Shown here: positions 46,877-58,862 of the stretch, in pieces | Layout of the letters: each line of letters begins with the position of its first letter | Numbering within the stretch: the first letter of the stretch is position 1 | Source of the DNA: Pohlia nutans | Lineage: Eukaryota; Streptophyta; Bryopsida; Bryales; Mniaceae | Length of the DNA: 64,000 nucleotides | Assembly: GCA_022496805.1 (NCBI GenBank) | Contig: CM040088.1 | Span: 42,373,436 to 42,437,435, forward strand | Direction: 5' to 3' | Position numbers and translations under genes: made by a program | Notes under the pieces: model-generated | Seen by the model: only the letters and a program-made list of their open reading frames with translations | What the model was told of the DNA's origin: nothing | Databases searched by the model: none

Positions 46877-47335
46877 TCAATGTTTAATGTTTGTGCGTCG
46901 GCGATGATGTCTTCGGCGGCGATGGTGTCTACGTCGACTATGTCTTCGGCGGCGACTATGTCGTCGTCGACTTCGGCGACGTTTATGATGACGACCTTTC
47001 CGACTTCGGAGTTTGCGATAACGTCGATGTGTTTTAGAATGACCATGAGGTAAAGCGCGGCGACGACGACTAGGGACCCCTTCATCTTCCTCAGGATTGC
47101 CTCTTGCCAATTTGTAAATCCCACCATTCTTCTCAATTTTTCCTTTATCCACTAATCCTTTCAACGTGGATGTCAACATCTTATTCTTCATTGCATCCAC
47201 CTTGCCATTTGAGCTCTTTAGTTCTAAACGCTTGCGTATTTGTGCTAAGCTTGCTCCTTGTCGTTGCTTCAAAACCATGAGGGTGTTTTGAAGCACCGCT
47301 GCCTTAGATTGCCAAGGTTGCTTCATTTTTGACAT
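46877..47335 (-). CDS. Linker histone H1-derived protamine-like protein
   Basis: One exon, 152 residues from the first in-frame ATG (47335; another Met lies three codons later). Residues 11-79 form an H1/H5 winged-helix domain: KAAVLQNTLMVLKQRQGASL, then QIRKRLELKSSNG, LTSTLKGLVDKGKIEKNGG, then IYKLARGN. An acidic joint (PEEDEGVPS) leads to a 63-residue tail with 30 Arg and 12 His (counted by eye), in blocks such as RRRHSRRRRHSRRRHHRRRR. Ordinary plant H1 tails are Lys/Ala/Pro-rich. An Arg-rich tail on an H1 domain is the layout reported for the sperm protamines of the liverwort Marchantia, which are cut from male-specific H1 histones. The likely role is sperm chromatin compaction; this is inferred. 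The Arg-rich frame continues unbroken from the H1 domain, so a frameshift artefact is unlikely. No intron is evident. It lies between two divergent H2A genes. Confidence 0.8.
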   Translation of the reverse strand: MSKMKQPWQSKAAVLQNTLMVLKQRQGASLAQIRKRLELKSSNGKVDAMKNKMLTSTLKGLVDKGKIEKNGGIYKLARGNPEEDEGVPSRRRRALPHGHSKTHRRYRKLRSRKGRHHKRRRSRRRHSRRRRHSRRRHHRRRRHHRRRTNIKH

Positions 47336-49694
47336 TTTTAATACATGAATTGACTTCAATAAAATATCACTTTTGTGATGAAATGAAAATAGTAGAAGTG
47401 AAGAGGACAAATTGAAGCGACGATGCTCTTTGAGATGTTCGTCACTTCATCCCCATTGGTATTGAAGATTACTTACATGCCCATTCTTTGTAACGACACT
47501 AGTTGCGACGATTCATCATATCCCTTCCTTCCTCGACTTTTCATCTCATGCCATAGCTCCTTCAACCCGTTTATGAAGATTCCACATCCGTTGATTTTTT
47601 GATTAATTTGAGATGTTTAATTTTGATAGATGCTATATTTAAAAAATGCCACCAATATTCCTTTTTCACCATGATTTTCTTTGAGAAATAAATTTTCAAT
47701 ATTTTTGTTTTTATTTCCTAATTTATTTTTTGCTAATCTTACTTGACATGCAAGAATGGCAAAATAGCTTGAAACTTGGGTGAATGCACTGGTAAAAGGA
47801 ATACTATGTTATGGTGCCATAATTTGGAGAGATAAAGTAACTATAGCCAGAAGGGCCAATGTGAATGGGCCAACCTGAATGAAGAGTCTACTATCCTTGA
47901 TTCATTGCTTTATATTTGTTCCCCTTTCTTTTTTTTTTCCTTTGAAAATAAATGTTCGTAAAAAAAAACATTACAAAATGAGTCCGCTCTCCACAATCGA
48001 AATGGGTTTGCACCAAACTTACTAAAAAAACATATTTATGTATGTATTCGTACGTAAGAATATGCTCACTCTATAAATAAGAACAAACGTTTGATAGAAT
48101 GGAGTATAGCCAGGAGTATAGCAACAAAAACAAAAAAAACCATCAAAGAATTCATATGACGAGGGTCTTTTACCATTTTTTTGGATGATATGTAGGTAAA
48201 TTCATATGTTTCATTGTATTCAAGGTTGTACAAAAACATATTCTTAATACATACTTGTACTCCTATATATACTTTGTTTCCGGTAACCTTGTTTAGCACC
48301 AACTATGTAATACCGGTAGAAAGGGAAAGATCCAAAAAATTCCCATGTAGGAAGTCATATTTTTGAAACCACTACTTACATGGTTAGATTGTGACAACCG
48401 TGGTGATACATTCAAAACTTCCAAAATCACTCTAAATTCCACAACATACACTAACAATTTAGCAGCACTAGTCAACAAAATCACCTCCATTCAATTGTAA
48501 GTGGATGAAATTGACTAATTATGTGAGTAGGAGGAATAGGCATTGGAATCCATAATTGTGCACTCGTCGGATTGCATAATAGATCTAAACTCTCACCAAA
48601 GTATTCAAAGCTTTTATACAATGATACAATATAAATTTCAGAAACCAACCCATACTAGTTTTGCACCAAAATGAACCATATGAATAATTAGAAACACAGT
48701 TTATACCTTCGTTTGGAAAATTCAAATCCATGCTACAATGACCAAACTTAATTTTCTATAGGCCAAACCTATTATAAAAAAATGAGTTTTTTTCCCATTT
48801 TTTTTCACTTAATCAACACTGCAACCCAATGAAATATCTATCACTAGTACATGACCATAAATTCCAAAGTCAACTTGAACAATTTTTTTTTGAAGAAGTG
48901 CGGAGTCATCCAACAGTAGACCACTTAGATTATAACATGTATTCACAGTGTTAGAATTTAAATTTTTTAGGGGGGTACATATTCTCACATCAATGGTTTA
49001 TGTATATAGTTTTCTAAAATTGTCATTTTGTAATTCAAGGGTCATACAATTTTCCAACTTTTTGTTGAAACATGCCATCAATAAATTATATTTTTACATT
49101 ATTTATGATTGGTTTTTCAATTTTATACATGGTCTTTGTATATGCAAATTGGAATACATACCTTTAAAGATCAATTTATGTTATGCACAACAACCAATTT
49201 GCCTATTAAAGTAGCATATAAAAATATCAATGTCTTATTTTATTTAAAAAAAATCAAAACATGTATATCAACTTCAACAAATACCTACTTGTACTCTTTG
49301 TTCACAACTTCCATACAATATATGTATAGTTTTCTTCTTAGTCTTATCTTTTGTCAAAATTGGACCCACATTTATGTTTTTAATGTTTCACAAACCTAAT
49401 TGCAAAGGACAATTGAAGAATATATCTCATTTCATCTACAAATCCTATATTGTTAAAAGAAAACACGAAGTGTTTTCTTTTTTGTATTTATACAATGTTG
49501 TGTATAATGCTCCATAAATCAAGCATATCATTCAGGAGCGTCCTGTATTCAAATTAGTTGGTTTTTTTTTTTGCAATAGATAGACAAAATAAAACTCCAC
49601 ATTTGAACTCCACATTGGATTCACCAACCAATTTGGAATGGATTTTGATTTTTTTTTTTGAAGTTTGTTGTCCATGTGGAGTTTACATTGTTCA
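47336..49694. other. Upstream flank of the H1/protamine-like gene; intergenic
   Basis: The first 150 bp upstream probably hold the leader and core promoter, but no clear TATA box was fixed. From about 47700 the sequence is AT-rich and no frame shows protein features. Confidence 0.35.
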
Positions 49695-50257
49695 TTAACC
49701 CTTTACCGTTGATGTGAAGTTTTAAACTCCACATCAACGGTAAAGGGGTAGCCTTTAAATGTCAAGAGGGTTCAGGATGGGCAGCCTAAAGGAATAAAAA
49801 AATAAAATTAGAGAACTCCTCCAATAGTTGCCCCTTGAGTAACATGAACAACTAATGAGAATTCTTCAAATCCTTCATGAATAGTGAATGGAGTGAATAG
49901 TATCACTTCAAAAACAAATAAAAAGAATTCAATGAGATTTCGCCTTTGTAGTGAGCTCCGCAATCATGGATTTAAAAAAAATAAAAAATAAAAAATTGTT
50001 GAACAACATCGGCATGCGCTGGTAGCTTTGGTATGCATCAAGGTCTCAAGCTGCCCGACTCCCTCCCCATCAATTCTATTTTCAATTTCCTTGGAATGAA
50101 TAATTTACTAAAACATGCGTATTTGCTAAATTTAGCCCTTTTTCATCACCTTTCCAAAGAACCAATTCATTTCAATTTTGGTTGAGAAAATCCACTTTTT
50201 TCTTCATTATTCTCTCAAAACAAGCCCGTGGGGCTTGCTTTGACGTTTAAGGGTTAA
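49695..50257. mobile_element. TTAA element, family A copy 3, with nested hairpin, in a palindromic target
   Basis: TTAA at 49695 and 50254. The right end GACGTTTAAGGGTTAA is intact. The left family A end (gcctttaaatgtcaag, about 49752) is displaced by a hairpin with perfect 16-bp arms (CTTTACCGTTGATGTG at 49701-49716 and its inverse at 49730-49745). The outer flanks GTTTACATTGTTCA and TGAACAATGTAAAC are perfect inverses, so the restored empty site is a 32-bp palindrome centred on TTAA. 50258-50616 shows no gene. Confidence 0.65.
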
Positions 50258-50616
50258 TGAACAATGTAAACTTCTGTACCTGCTACTATAAAACAAAAAA
50301 TACATGTGACAAAATTAGTAACTAAAAAAGACATAGCATATGGCTTTTACATTGTTGCCTTCTCACCACACTAATTATTGCCATTATTGTGAGTTATAGA
50401 ACTAGTGTGAGATTCTACACCAATGTTCATACTAATTTTGGTACATACATCTCAAATGTACGTTATTGTAAGAATTCTCAAAGACTCTCTATTACTCTGG
50501 TTCACACTTTTGTGCTAATACCACAATTACTGTGAGAACACTAAATTATTGTGACTCATAGTATTGACAATAATCGGTGTACCAACGATCAATAAATAAG
50601 ATAAAATACTAATCTA

Positions 50617-51205
50617 TTAATCCCTAAACGTCACAGCGTCTAGTTTCTGGACGACTAACACATTCAAACCCACCCTACGTTCTCATCAATGCTTGGATGA
50701 AAGTCATCCAATTTATTGGAGATACCTCACCAAGTTTTTGTCCTATCTAATGGTTGGATTTACTCATACTTGAATACATATTTTTCTAAAATTACAAATG
50801 TAGAAGTATGTTAAGTCGTTGACCAAGCCAAAATTGCATTTACTGTAGTTCAAAAGTGGGCTTTGCAAAAATGAGGTCACGGTTTTAAAGAACACAAAAA
50901 TTTCAAAGAATCACCACGTTTAAGAGTATCTCATTTCAAACTCATTCCAACAAATTTTACTCAAAAAATATTAAATTTTTGTTTGTAATCGAATTTAGAA
51001 AGAATTTTTAATTTTAACTTTCAAAATTGATAATTAAATATTGGTGATAGTATTAGTGAATCGAACCGTACGAATGGAATCTAAAATTCAAAATCTAGAA
51101 CTTTCATTTGTATATCAATTCCAAAACATTCTTCTAAATAGTACTTTATGATGATTTTTCTCAATTTGTCAATTCCAGGGACACCCTGGTACGTTTAGGG
51201 GTTAA
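50617..51205. mobile_element. TTAA-flanked MITE, family C copy 2 (inverted)
   Basis: TTAATCCCTAAACGTC at the left and TACGTTTAGGGGTTAA at the right, 589 bp. Reverse complement of 6512-7101. Non-coding. 51206-52168 shows no gene I can support; a local inverted repeat (ggattatggg with cccataatcc) lies at 51480-51580. Confidence 0.7.
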
Positions 51206-52168
51206 ACAATGGAACAACATTTGTCTCGGTAGACAATTCCACACTAGAACTTGTCTCTAGAAATTCATTTCAACTTGCAGTAGGGACCGTGCAATGTGAC
51301 ATGGGAACCGGATTGGTATGGTATTGGAACTGACTTGGTATAGAAACTGACGTGGCATATGGCATGGGAATCATCTGGTAAGGAACATATACTAAATCAT
51401 GGCAATTTTCTAAAAAAGGAAAAAGGAAAAAGGAACTAGTACTTCACTGCAAAATAATGGGTTAGGTAATTCCAAAGCATGGAGGATTATGGGGAATAAC
51501 TGCAGGTTAGGACAGGCTACCAAGCCACGGCAATGGTGAGGGAGGTACTGACCTGCGATTGTCACCCATAATCCTCCCTGCTTTTGAATTACCGAACATA
51601 ATCTCATTGTAAGCCACTTTGAACCATTGGATCTTTACCCTGCCTTAGTTTAAGGACGGCGCATCCAAATAGTGAATGTTTATTGGTCAAATCTAATTTC
51701 GACCAAGAAGATGAATTGTTTTGCTATCACTTTCAATTGTGAAAATGAAGATCATCAAGTCTAGTTTGTACTTCACTTTTCAGATCATTTATTTCTATTT
51801 GGATACCCTATAATACACTGTAGCTATGGTAGTTCATAAACAAATATAAATTTTACCTCTTATGAATAAAGAGCACCCTAGTTTTGTTCTCATGTGATTT
51901 CTACATTTTATGCAATGACTCCCCTGAGCTCACAATACCTGAGACTGTATTTTTCATGATGGGCAAGGTCATAGAAAATGCCCTTTGTTGCATTGTGAAG
52001 CATCGTGTTTTCAATTCACTCTCTTCAACTTTAGTCAAGTAGGGGTCAAAACCATGTCTCTTCTTCTTGGTCTTTCCATACATCCACTCTCAAATCCACT
52101 CTTAAGCTTTCTCAATCCCTGCATTAGGTTTTTACCGTGGAGTAGATCACTATGATTTCGTTGAAGGC

Positions 52169-52754
52169 TTAATCCCTAAATGCCCTTAGTCCTCTCCAGA
52201 TTTGGCAGTTTTGCAAAGATGCATTATAAAATGCAACTAAGAGGGATATTTTGAACTTGATGTATGAATAAAAGTTGTGCATTGTGAATTTTTGATTCTA
52301 TCCATGTGGTTAGATCTATGATTGCTATCACCAATATTTTTGTATAAATTTTGAAACTTAAAATTCAAAATTATTTTGTAATTCGATTAAGAACAAGATA
52401 TTGACAATTTGTAGATGAAATTTGTTATGATGGGTTGAAATGTAATACTCTAAGTGTTGTGATTTTTGGAGATTTTTTGGTTGCTTAATATTATGAGTTG
52501 ACTTTTTCAAGAGCATTTTTGAACACTTTTGAACAAAGATTTTAGAAAATTTTGGTGAATCAATGTGACATGAAATGAGGCATAAAATTTTCACAAATCA
52601 TCCTCTTTCTAATCGGATAACACATGCATGAAGCTAACTTCCCATAAAATATATAGTAAAATTCCACACCACAAAAAGTGCATGACGGATGAGAAATAGT
52701 CAATGAAATCTGTACATCGTCCAAAAAAAGGACGCATGGACAGTTAGGGGTTAA
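52169..52754. mobile_element. TTAA-flanked MITE, family D copy
   Basis: TTAATCCCTAAATGCCC at the left and GACAGTTAGGGGTTAA at the right, 586 bp, same orientation as the copy at 7587. Subterminal gtccaaaaaaaggac hairpin as in the other copies. 52755-53380 shows no gene beyond the 3' flank of the next gene. Confidence 0.7.
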
Positions 52755-53380
52755 GAGCTTGCGTTTCGAAGACTTAGAAGCCTGCACTCATTGAGACTGT
52801 CGGGGGCCTCTCATAGTAGACAAGATCTCTCACACGCCACTGAGAGGTTGAGAAAACAAGCATTACGAAAGAAGACCGGAGTTTCTATCTATCTTGAGAA
52901 AACAAGATTTCTCAAAGTTGACAACGTTTCTCAACCAACAAACTCTTGAGCCCTGGACCTTGAGTTCTTGAGAATTCTGATTATTGTGACCTATTAGGTG
53001 CTCTGCAAGGTTGCACACTGATATTATCATCCATTTTAGAAAGTTTTCATTCAATTATGACGACTTCATCTAAAATCTAGATGAAAGTGCTACAATGTTT
53101 GTTTCATTAGTGCCACCTATTCAAAAAATGAAAATTTGCAGAAAAATCCTTGATTCCATCTACTTTGAACTGCAAATAAGATCTCCCTTTGAATTTATAG
53201 TTTCAATAGTTCCAACAGGGTAGCACGCGCTGGCTAGGTCATGGTGACACTTCCCCCAACATACTCTTCATTCACACTGGTCCTCCGGTGCCAGAGTTAC
53301 TCTTCTTCTTCCTCAGTCAGCTACTAAGGCACTCGAATTACACAAGCTGCCAGTTCTTCCCGAGCATTGAATTTGGGGTT

Positions 53381-56300
53381 TCAGACTTGACCCCCGGTTC
53401 CAACCTGATTGTTCTGGTCAATGATACTTTGAATCCCATTCTGGAGGAGTGCATCTGCTTTGAAATAGAGAGCTGAGAGCGAGTACTTGGTCACACTTTG
53501 TACATTCATCCATGATGTGAAACTCAGACTGTTCTTGTCTGTACCAGAATAAGCTACATTAATCTGCAATTCATCAATCAAGCACAAATCCATCAAAACT
53601 ATTTTAAACCCAACACTATTTTTAATCGGTTCACGAGTGCTTCAGGTGCAACCTGATCCACTTGTCAAAAACACCACTTCTGTTAAAATTGCTTGTACAC
53701 CAATTTTGCACTTAAATAAAAGTACAAAATTGCACAGTAAGAAGGATGATGATCACTAACCCCTTCCAATTCAACATACAAACTTCAAAAACTGCATGAT
53801 AAGAGAGTTGACAATAAGGAGAATGATGATCACTAACCCCTTTCAATACAAATTACAAACTTCAAAAACTGTACGATACGATAAGAGAGTTGACAATAAG
53901 GAGAATGATGATCACTAACCCCTTTCAATACAAATTACAAACTTCAAAAACTGTACAATAAGAGAGTTGACGATCGCCAACCTCATGAAATTCATAATCC
54001 AAAATCATAATCGTAATTTTCACTTTTCACATTGCATGTGCACTTTTAACGGATGTGGAGTTTTGATTTAACTAATATTTTTTGACACTCACATTGTTGT
54101 ATTCATCACTCGACTTACACTCATATATGCAATGAACGATAAAGTCCAATAAACTTGCAAATTTCTAATATGTCCGTTCAAAGAAATGTGTTTATGTCCC
54201 TTCACAATGCTTATTTGTTGTGATGCATAACATTGTTCCTTTATGCAATCTCAATCAATCAAGAACTCCATTTACAATGAAATTTTTCTTTCTTTCCCAA
54301 ATAATTCAAAAATATTGACAATGACTTTTTATAATTGAATTGGGTGAGTGCTTACATCTCTCCGTGCATTTTTAAAATTGAATTGTTTAGTTTTCTTCAC
54401 AACTCACCCGAGTGAAACATGCGTCAGGGTTGCTTGTGTTGAGTGAAGCGCAATTTGCAACAGAAGTTGCACAATTGTTATCAAGACACAGCGAAGTGTT
54501 GTTTCCACAATCTGTACAATCATCGTCTTTCCTGCTTGGTCATCAACAAGCACACAAACTGATAAGTTTATCGTAACGTTATCCACAGTTGCATGAACAT
54601 GCCTCATCATGCATCGATTCCTGAGCAGCTTTGCAATCCTCTCTCCTATATTGACCCCTGTTACCAACAAGTCACCTATTCATACACTAATTAACACGTG
54701 GTGTAAGCATGACTTGCCTATATGTCTATAACCACTGATCTTTGAATGGAAATGGGGTTGTCCACTGTCACAATGGTCTACAACATCCCACTTAAAAAAA
54801 TTCATACAAAACTTGATCTCAACAAATTTGGCTCTTATACCCAAAGTGATCTCTATAATCACACTCACACATATTGGTTTAAATGCTTAAAGTGACACAA
54901 CCTTAACCCCTAAGCGTCTAAAACGTCCGATATGGCCATCTGTATCACTGAACTTTGCAATGGTATCATTTTCTCATGTTACCTCGGTTTTCTGATTGCA
55001 ATACATCATTTTAAAGCTCTTGTTCAACACTACAAGATCAACAGTGTCGATGAGTCATTTTCACACAAACAGATGATTTGTAGCAGGGGGTCCAATTTTC
55101 CTACACTCCAGAAAATACACAGTGGACGCTTAGGGGTTAAAGGGCTAACCACAACAGAAGTTACACTTCGGAATCCCATCCCATGGCATGGATCTGATCA
55201 ATATTAAACCCGGCTTGCAAAATCACATGATCATTTTCATCAATTTCAGGAAGGCAGAAACATACCACGTGAGGTTTTGCAGCACTCCCTGCTGAAATTC
55301 CATCACCAGAAGCAAACCTCCAACTGTGCCCTGCAGACACAAGGCTGTCATTGAGTTTTAGGGTTTTGTTTTTGAAGATAGATAGACAACTGGATTTGGT
55401 TGAGCAAAATCGCAGGAGATAGGAGAGATGGAGAGTTACTAACAGCAGGGGTAGAGAAAGTTCTCGGCGCTGAAACGATGGTTTCATTGTCAGTTGCTGA
55501 ATTGTAGCCAGTGTACACCAACAGGCTTGCAGCTGCCGGAAACTGCACATCCTCAGTCACAAGCGTTACGACAGAGTCTTGTCTTTCAACATATGAAATT
55601 GATTGAGGCAGGAACATCCATAAAATAATGCATACATATTGATTAAGAAAATGTAATCCATCTAAACATTAACCCCTAAGCGTCCACTGTATTTTCTGGA
55701 GTGCAGGAAAATTGGACCCCCTGCTGCAAATCATCTGTTTGTGTGAAAACGACTTCAGTTTGACATGATCGACACTGTTGATCTTGTAGTATACAACAAG
55801 AGTTTTAAAATGATGTATTGCAAGTATAAAACCGAGGTAAAATAGAAAATGCCACCGTTGCAAAGTTCAGTGATGCAGATGGCCATATTGGGCGTTTTAG
55901 ACGCTTAGGGGTTAATTCAAGTGTTGGTTTAGATCATCAACCAAAAAAACTTTGACCCTTCATAAACTTCTGCATACGGTATCCAAATAACGCATAGCGG
56001 TCCTCTTTCATTTGCTAACAAAAGCAATAAAATTTGGAACAGTCTAATAACAGGAACTATATTTTTGCATAATCGATACTTGTATTGTGGTTTTGAAGTA
56101 AAAATTCATGGATGGCATGTGAGGAGCGCACTGTAGTTGCGACGTTTGTTAGGGTTTGGTTGTAGATTTGGAAGAGACTGAGCTGGTCAACCATCGGCCG
56201 GAACACCGTCACTTGGGCCCCGGGAAGAATTTGCTGCCACATCATGATCAAATCTATCAACTCCTTTGTAAAATATGGACATATGAACTCCAAATTAGGG

Positions 56301-56855
56301 TTAACGGTTGGATGCACATACAGATGCAGTGTTGGGACTGCAAGGCGAAAGCACATTGAGCTTGGGATCGGTGTTGTTGTACCACATGGTTCGGTTTCCT
56401 CCCAATGCCACCGCAACTGTGATTGCATCTCCTAAAGCGATGGGTTGCAGTGGAGCGCATGGACTCACCACCGGATTAGTGTCCGTCAAAGCTGCACCAG
56501 GCTCCTGCTGAGTAACAATGTTTGTAAGACGCTGAGGTTGTAAGTTATAGAAAGTTAGCAATTGAGTATGTATAATTTTAGTTAGTACATAGAACGTCGT
56601 TGTTGTAAATCGTTACTGTTGAAACCCTAATTCAGACTTTGTTTAACATCTGAACAATGCACCATCTTCTGATTCAATTCTGCAATAACTGCCGGGTTGA
56701 TGAGAGATTTACCTGAAGCGTGGTGAGAATTACCAGCATCAGGCACCACATTGAGAATGAGCTTGAGCATGGGAATCGGATTGTTTCCTGGCGATTCATC
56801 TGTTGTTTGCAGATCAAGTATTTTCCCGTCTACGAGCCATAATGTATCATTCTGC
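53381..56855 (-). CDS. Probably secreted cysteine-rich plant protein, multi-exon, 5' end unresolved
   Basis: Well-supported minus-strand exons, in phase: about 56545-56322 (NNTDPKLNVLSPC), 56233-56080 (GAQVTVFRPMVDQLSLFQIY), about 55570-55444 (VTLVTEDVQFPAAASLLVYT), 55330-55266 (GTVGGLLLVMEFQQGVLQNL), 54531-54408 (DDDCTDCGNNTSLCLDNNC, then further Cys) and 53563-53381 (INVAYSGTDKNSLSFTSWMN to the stop). A further exon, 56855-56713 (QNDTLWLVDGKILDL), is likely but joins the next one out of phase, so a small exon or another splice site is missing. No signal-peptide exon was found. The Cys pattern, N-glycosylation sites and LQNLTW then DDxCxxC layout resemble a plant-specific family I recall as often annotated Expp1, function unknown; that name is uncertain. 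The introns hold two inverted MITE copies and a tandem repeat. A partly decayed gene is possible. Confidence 0.6.
53742..53972. repeat. Tandem repeat of about 75 bp in an intron
   Basis: Three units, starting near 53742, 53820 and 53898, share aatgatgatcactaacccct, ttacaaacttcaaaaactg and gataagagagttgacaa. They lie in the last intron of the cysteine-rich protein gene (53564-54407). Confidence 0.75.
54903..55140. mobile_element. TTAA-flanked MITE, family H copy 1 (intronic)
   Basis: TTAACCCCTAAGCGTC at the left and its exact inverse GACGCTTAGGGGTTAA at the right, 238 bp. It lies in the intron 54532-55265 of the cysteine-rich protein gene. Copy 2, in opposite orientation, is at 55669-55915. 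Confidence 0.8.
55669..55915. mobile_element. TTAA-flanked MITE, family H copy 2 (intronic, inverted)
   Basis: TTAACCCCTAAGCGTC at the left and GACGCTTAGGGGTTAA at the right, 247 bp; reverse complement of copy 1 (shared aaattggaccccctgctgc). It lies in the intron between the exons ending at 56080 and starting near 55570. Confidence 0.8.
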
Positions 56856-57079
56856 CTGAATAGAGAAAAACAAAATGCATCCAATATTTTCCAATATCCA
56901 GTCACAGTAATTTTCAACTGCATCCATGACTGCACCCTAAACCCTAAAAAGGAGTTGTAGCAGCCACAAACACCCTCAGCGTCAATCAAACTGCACGACG
57001 TCCTTCTGCTTGAAGAATTCCCCAAGTGCCAATTTTCAAAGATAGTTGAGTAGTTTAATTTTCCCAAATTATTTTGCAC

Positions 57080-58272
57080 TCAGAAATGTTTTGAGGATGG
57101 CTGCTACACTAGTACGATATCAATTTATTCATTGAGAATCCAAACTTTGAAAGAATCACAATGCCAATAGTAGAGTTATCCGCTAACTCATAGAAAGTGG
57201 GGTTGTTGACCCTTAAAAGAGAGGTTGAGGTGCGAAAATAGAACTTCAGTTCTTCTGCAAAAATAAACTTAGAACGTGAAATCATTTTGTTGAAAAATAG
57301 ACCGATTTTGAGTTTGGTCCTCAGTTTGGAGGTTTGGAATATGAATAGCTGCCACGATCATAGCAAGAAGGGGCTTTTGGCTAATTGAGGAATAAGAGAG
57401 TGAATGCTCATGTTGTAAATAGGAGAAAATCTTCTTCATGCAGTGAATAGTGTCTGCAAATGGCCCCTCTTTCATTCTAAAAGCAGAACTTGTCGTCTCT
57501 TTTTGTTTATTTAATTTTTAGGTGCTCAGTTAGCGTTTATCTCTAAGAGGAGGCAAGGAAACTTTGTTCAATGGTGGTCAGTTAGCGAATAACTCTAGTG
57601 TGTTCAAAGTTTCCTTATTCTAAATTAATTTTAAATAAATAAATAAAACTAGTAGAATTTTGGTTCTTTGTATTTGGCTTTTGTGACTTAAATGGTTCTT
57701 TGTGACTCAATTCTAGTATAAAAAAGTCATTTTGGACTATTTAAATCACAAAGGACCAGAATTCTATTATTGTTTAAACTACTCAAAAAAATCTTTAAAA
57801 TTTAAATTATAATTTGACCTTTTAGTCCAAAAATTGCTCCAAATTTGTCAGTTTAGAACATAGATTAGCTCATGAACATGGAAGCACACCGACATGCAAA
57901 TAAGGTTCATCAATAAGCATGATTTCTACACGCCATGGCACAATATGAGTTGGCAACCGCAAAAGACGTCGACTCTTGATGAAAAATGCACTCTCATATC
58001 GAATATTCTTTCATCCACTTCAATGTCCAACAATCACGAGTTGTTTTTACAATCAAACATAGGACTGGAATGCCTAGAAACTCTCTCAAGGCTACACTTT
58101 GTTGGCATTAGACATGACGTTTCAGAATATTATAGAAGTCCTCAATTGATCTTTGTATGGATGAGTTTTAAATGGATAGAGTTTGAAGTATTTGTTTAAT
58201 GAAATTTTGGAAAATGAAACTTCATCCTTGACTATAATGCTTAATAAAGGAGTACCGGTACTATCGGTATAC
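57080..58272. other. Intergenic or missing 5' exons of the cysteine-rich gene
   Basis: Contains an inverted repeat near 57510-57610 (aaggaaactttg with caaagtttcctt) and a foldback near 57648-57775 (agaatt.tggtt, ctttgt and the inverse acaaaggacc.agaattct). No start exon with a signal peptide could be recognised. Confidence 0.35.
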
Positions 58273-58570
58273 TACCGTAGTACCATAGCTGGGTCGCCAC
58301 CCCACAAACAAACATTTAATATTTTTTGAAAAACAAGGTTCGTTCCTCACAAAATGAATTTCTTGATTCTCGAGATTTGAGCAAAAAATGATTATAAATG
58401 ATCCAAAATGACCCAAAATAACTTACAAATAGCAAAATATAGCTAAAAAATAATAATCTATTTACGTTTATTTTTGTTTGTTGTCCTCATAATTTCCGAA
58501 TTTGTACGTTTTTTTTTTTTGAATTATTTTTTGAATTATTTTTTGGCGACCGAGCTATGGTACTACGGTA
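58273..58570. mobile_element. MITE family K, intact copy
   Basis: The ends taccgtagtaccatagct then gggtcgcca and tggcgaccgagctatggtac then tacggta are inverted copies of about 27 bp. 298 bp, non-coding. It ends about 30 bp before the homology to the other H2A locus begins. Copies at 8795 (decayed) and 15024-16243 (interrupted). Confidence 0.7.
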
Positions 58571-58839
58571 TTCTACATTTCATTTTTCTTGCTCTAAACC
58601 GGAAGTGGAGGGCCGAGGGCTTGAATTTTGGAGGGAGATTCGAATTCCGCGGGAACTGAGAACTCGGGGTTCTCGGCGTGCGCATGGCGAGGGGGAACGC
58701 GGGCATCAAGTCGACGGCTTCGCCTTCAAATCCAGCAGTCGTCCATTCTGTCATTCATTTCAGAAGGCTGCCTCCACTGCCATTTTGCCTGCTGCACGTT
58801 TTGTATCTGTTGCACTGTACTGCACGTCGTTAATTTGGT

Positions 58840-58848
58840 TTAGGGTTT
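58840..58848 (+). promoter_or_regulatory. Telo-box upstream of H2A copy 2
   Basis: TTAGGGTTT 14 bp before the ATG, matching the motif at the same place in copy 1. Confidence 0.55.
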
Positions 58849-58862
58849 GAAGTGTAATCGCC

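Noticed and set aside
54404..54670. 88-codon minus-strand frame
   Set aside because: The frame shifted by two bases gives a cysteine-rich exon with correct splice sites and phase, so this longer frame is a shadow.
55161..55550. 129-codon minus-strand frame
   Set aside because: Overlaps two exons in the wrong frame; the shorter in-phase reading fits its neighbours.
56057..56428. Apparent frameshift in the cysteine-rich protein gene
   Set aside because: A short intron with donor GTATGT (56321) and acceptor TGGCAG (56234) joins the two frames in phase, so no frameshift is needed.
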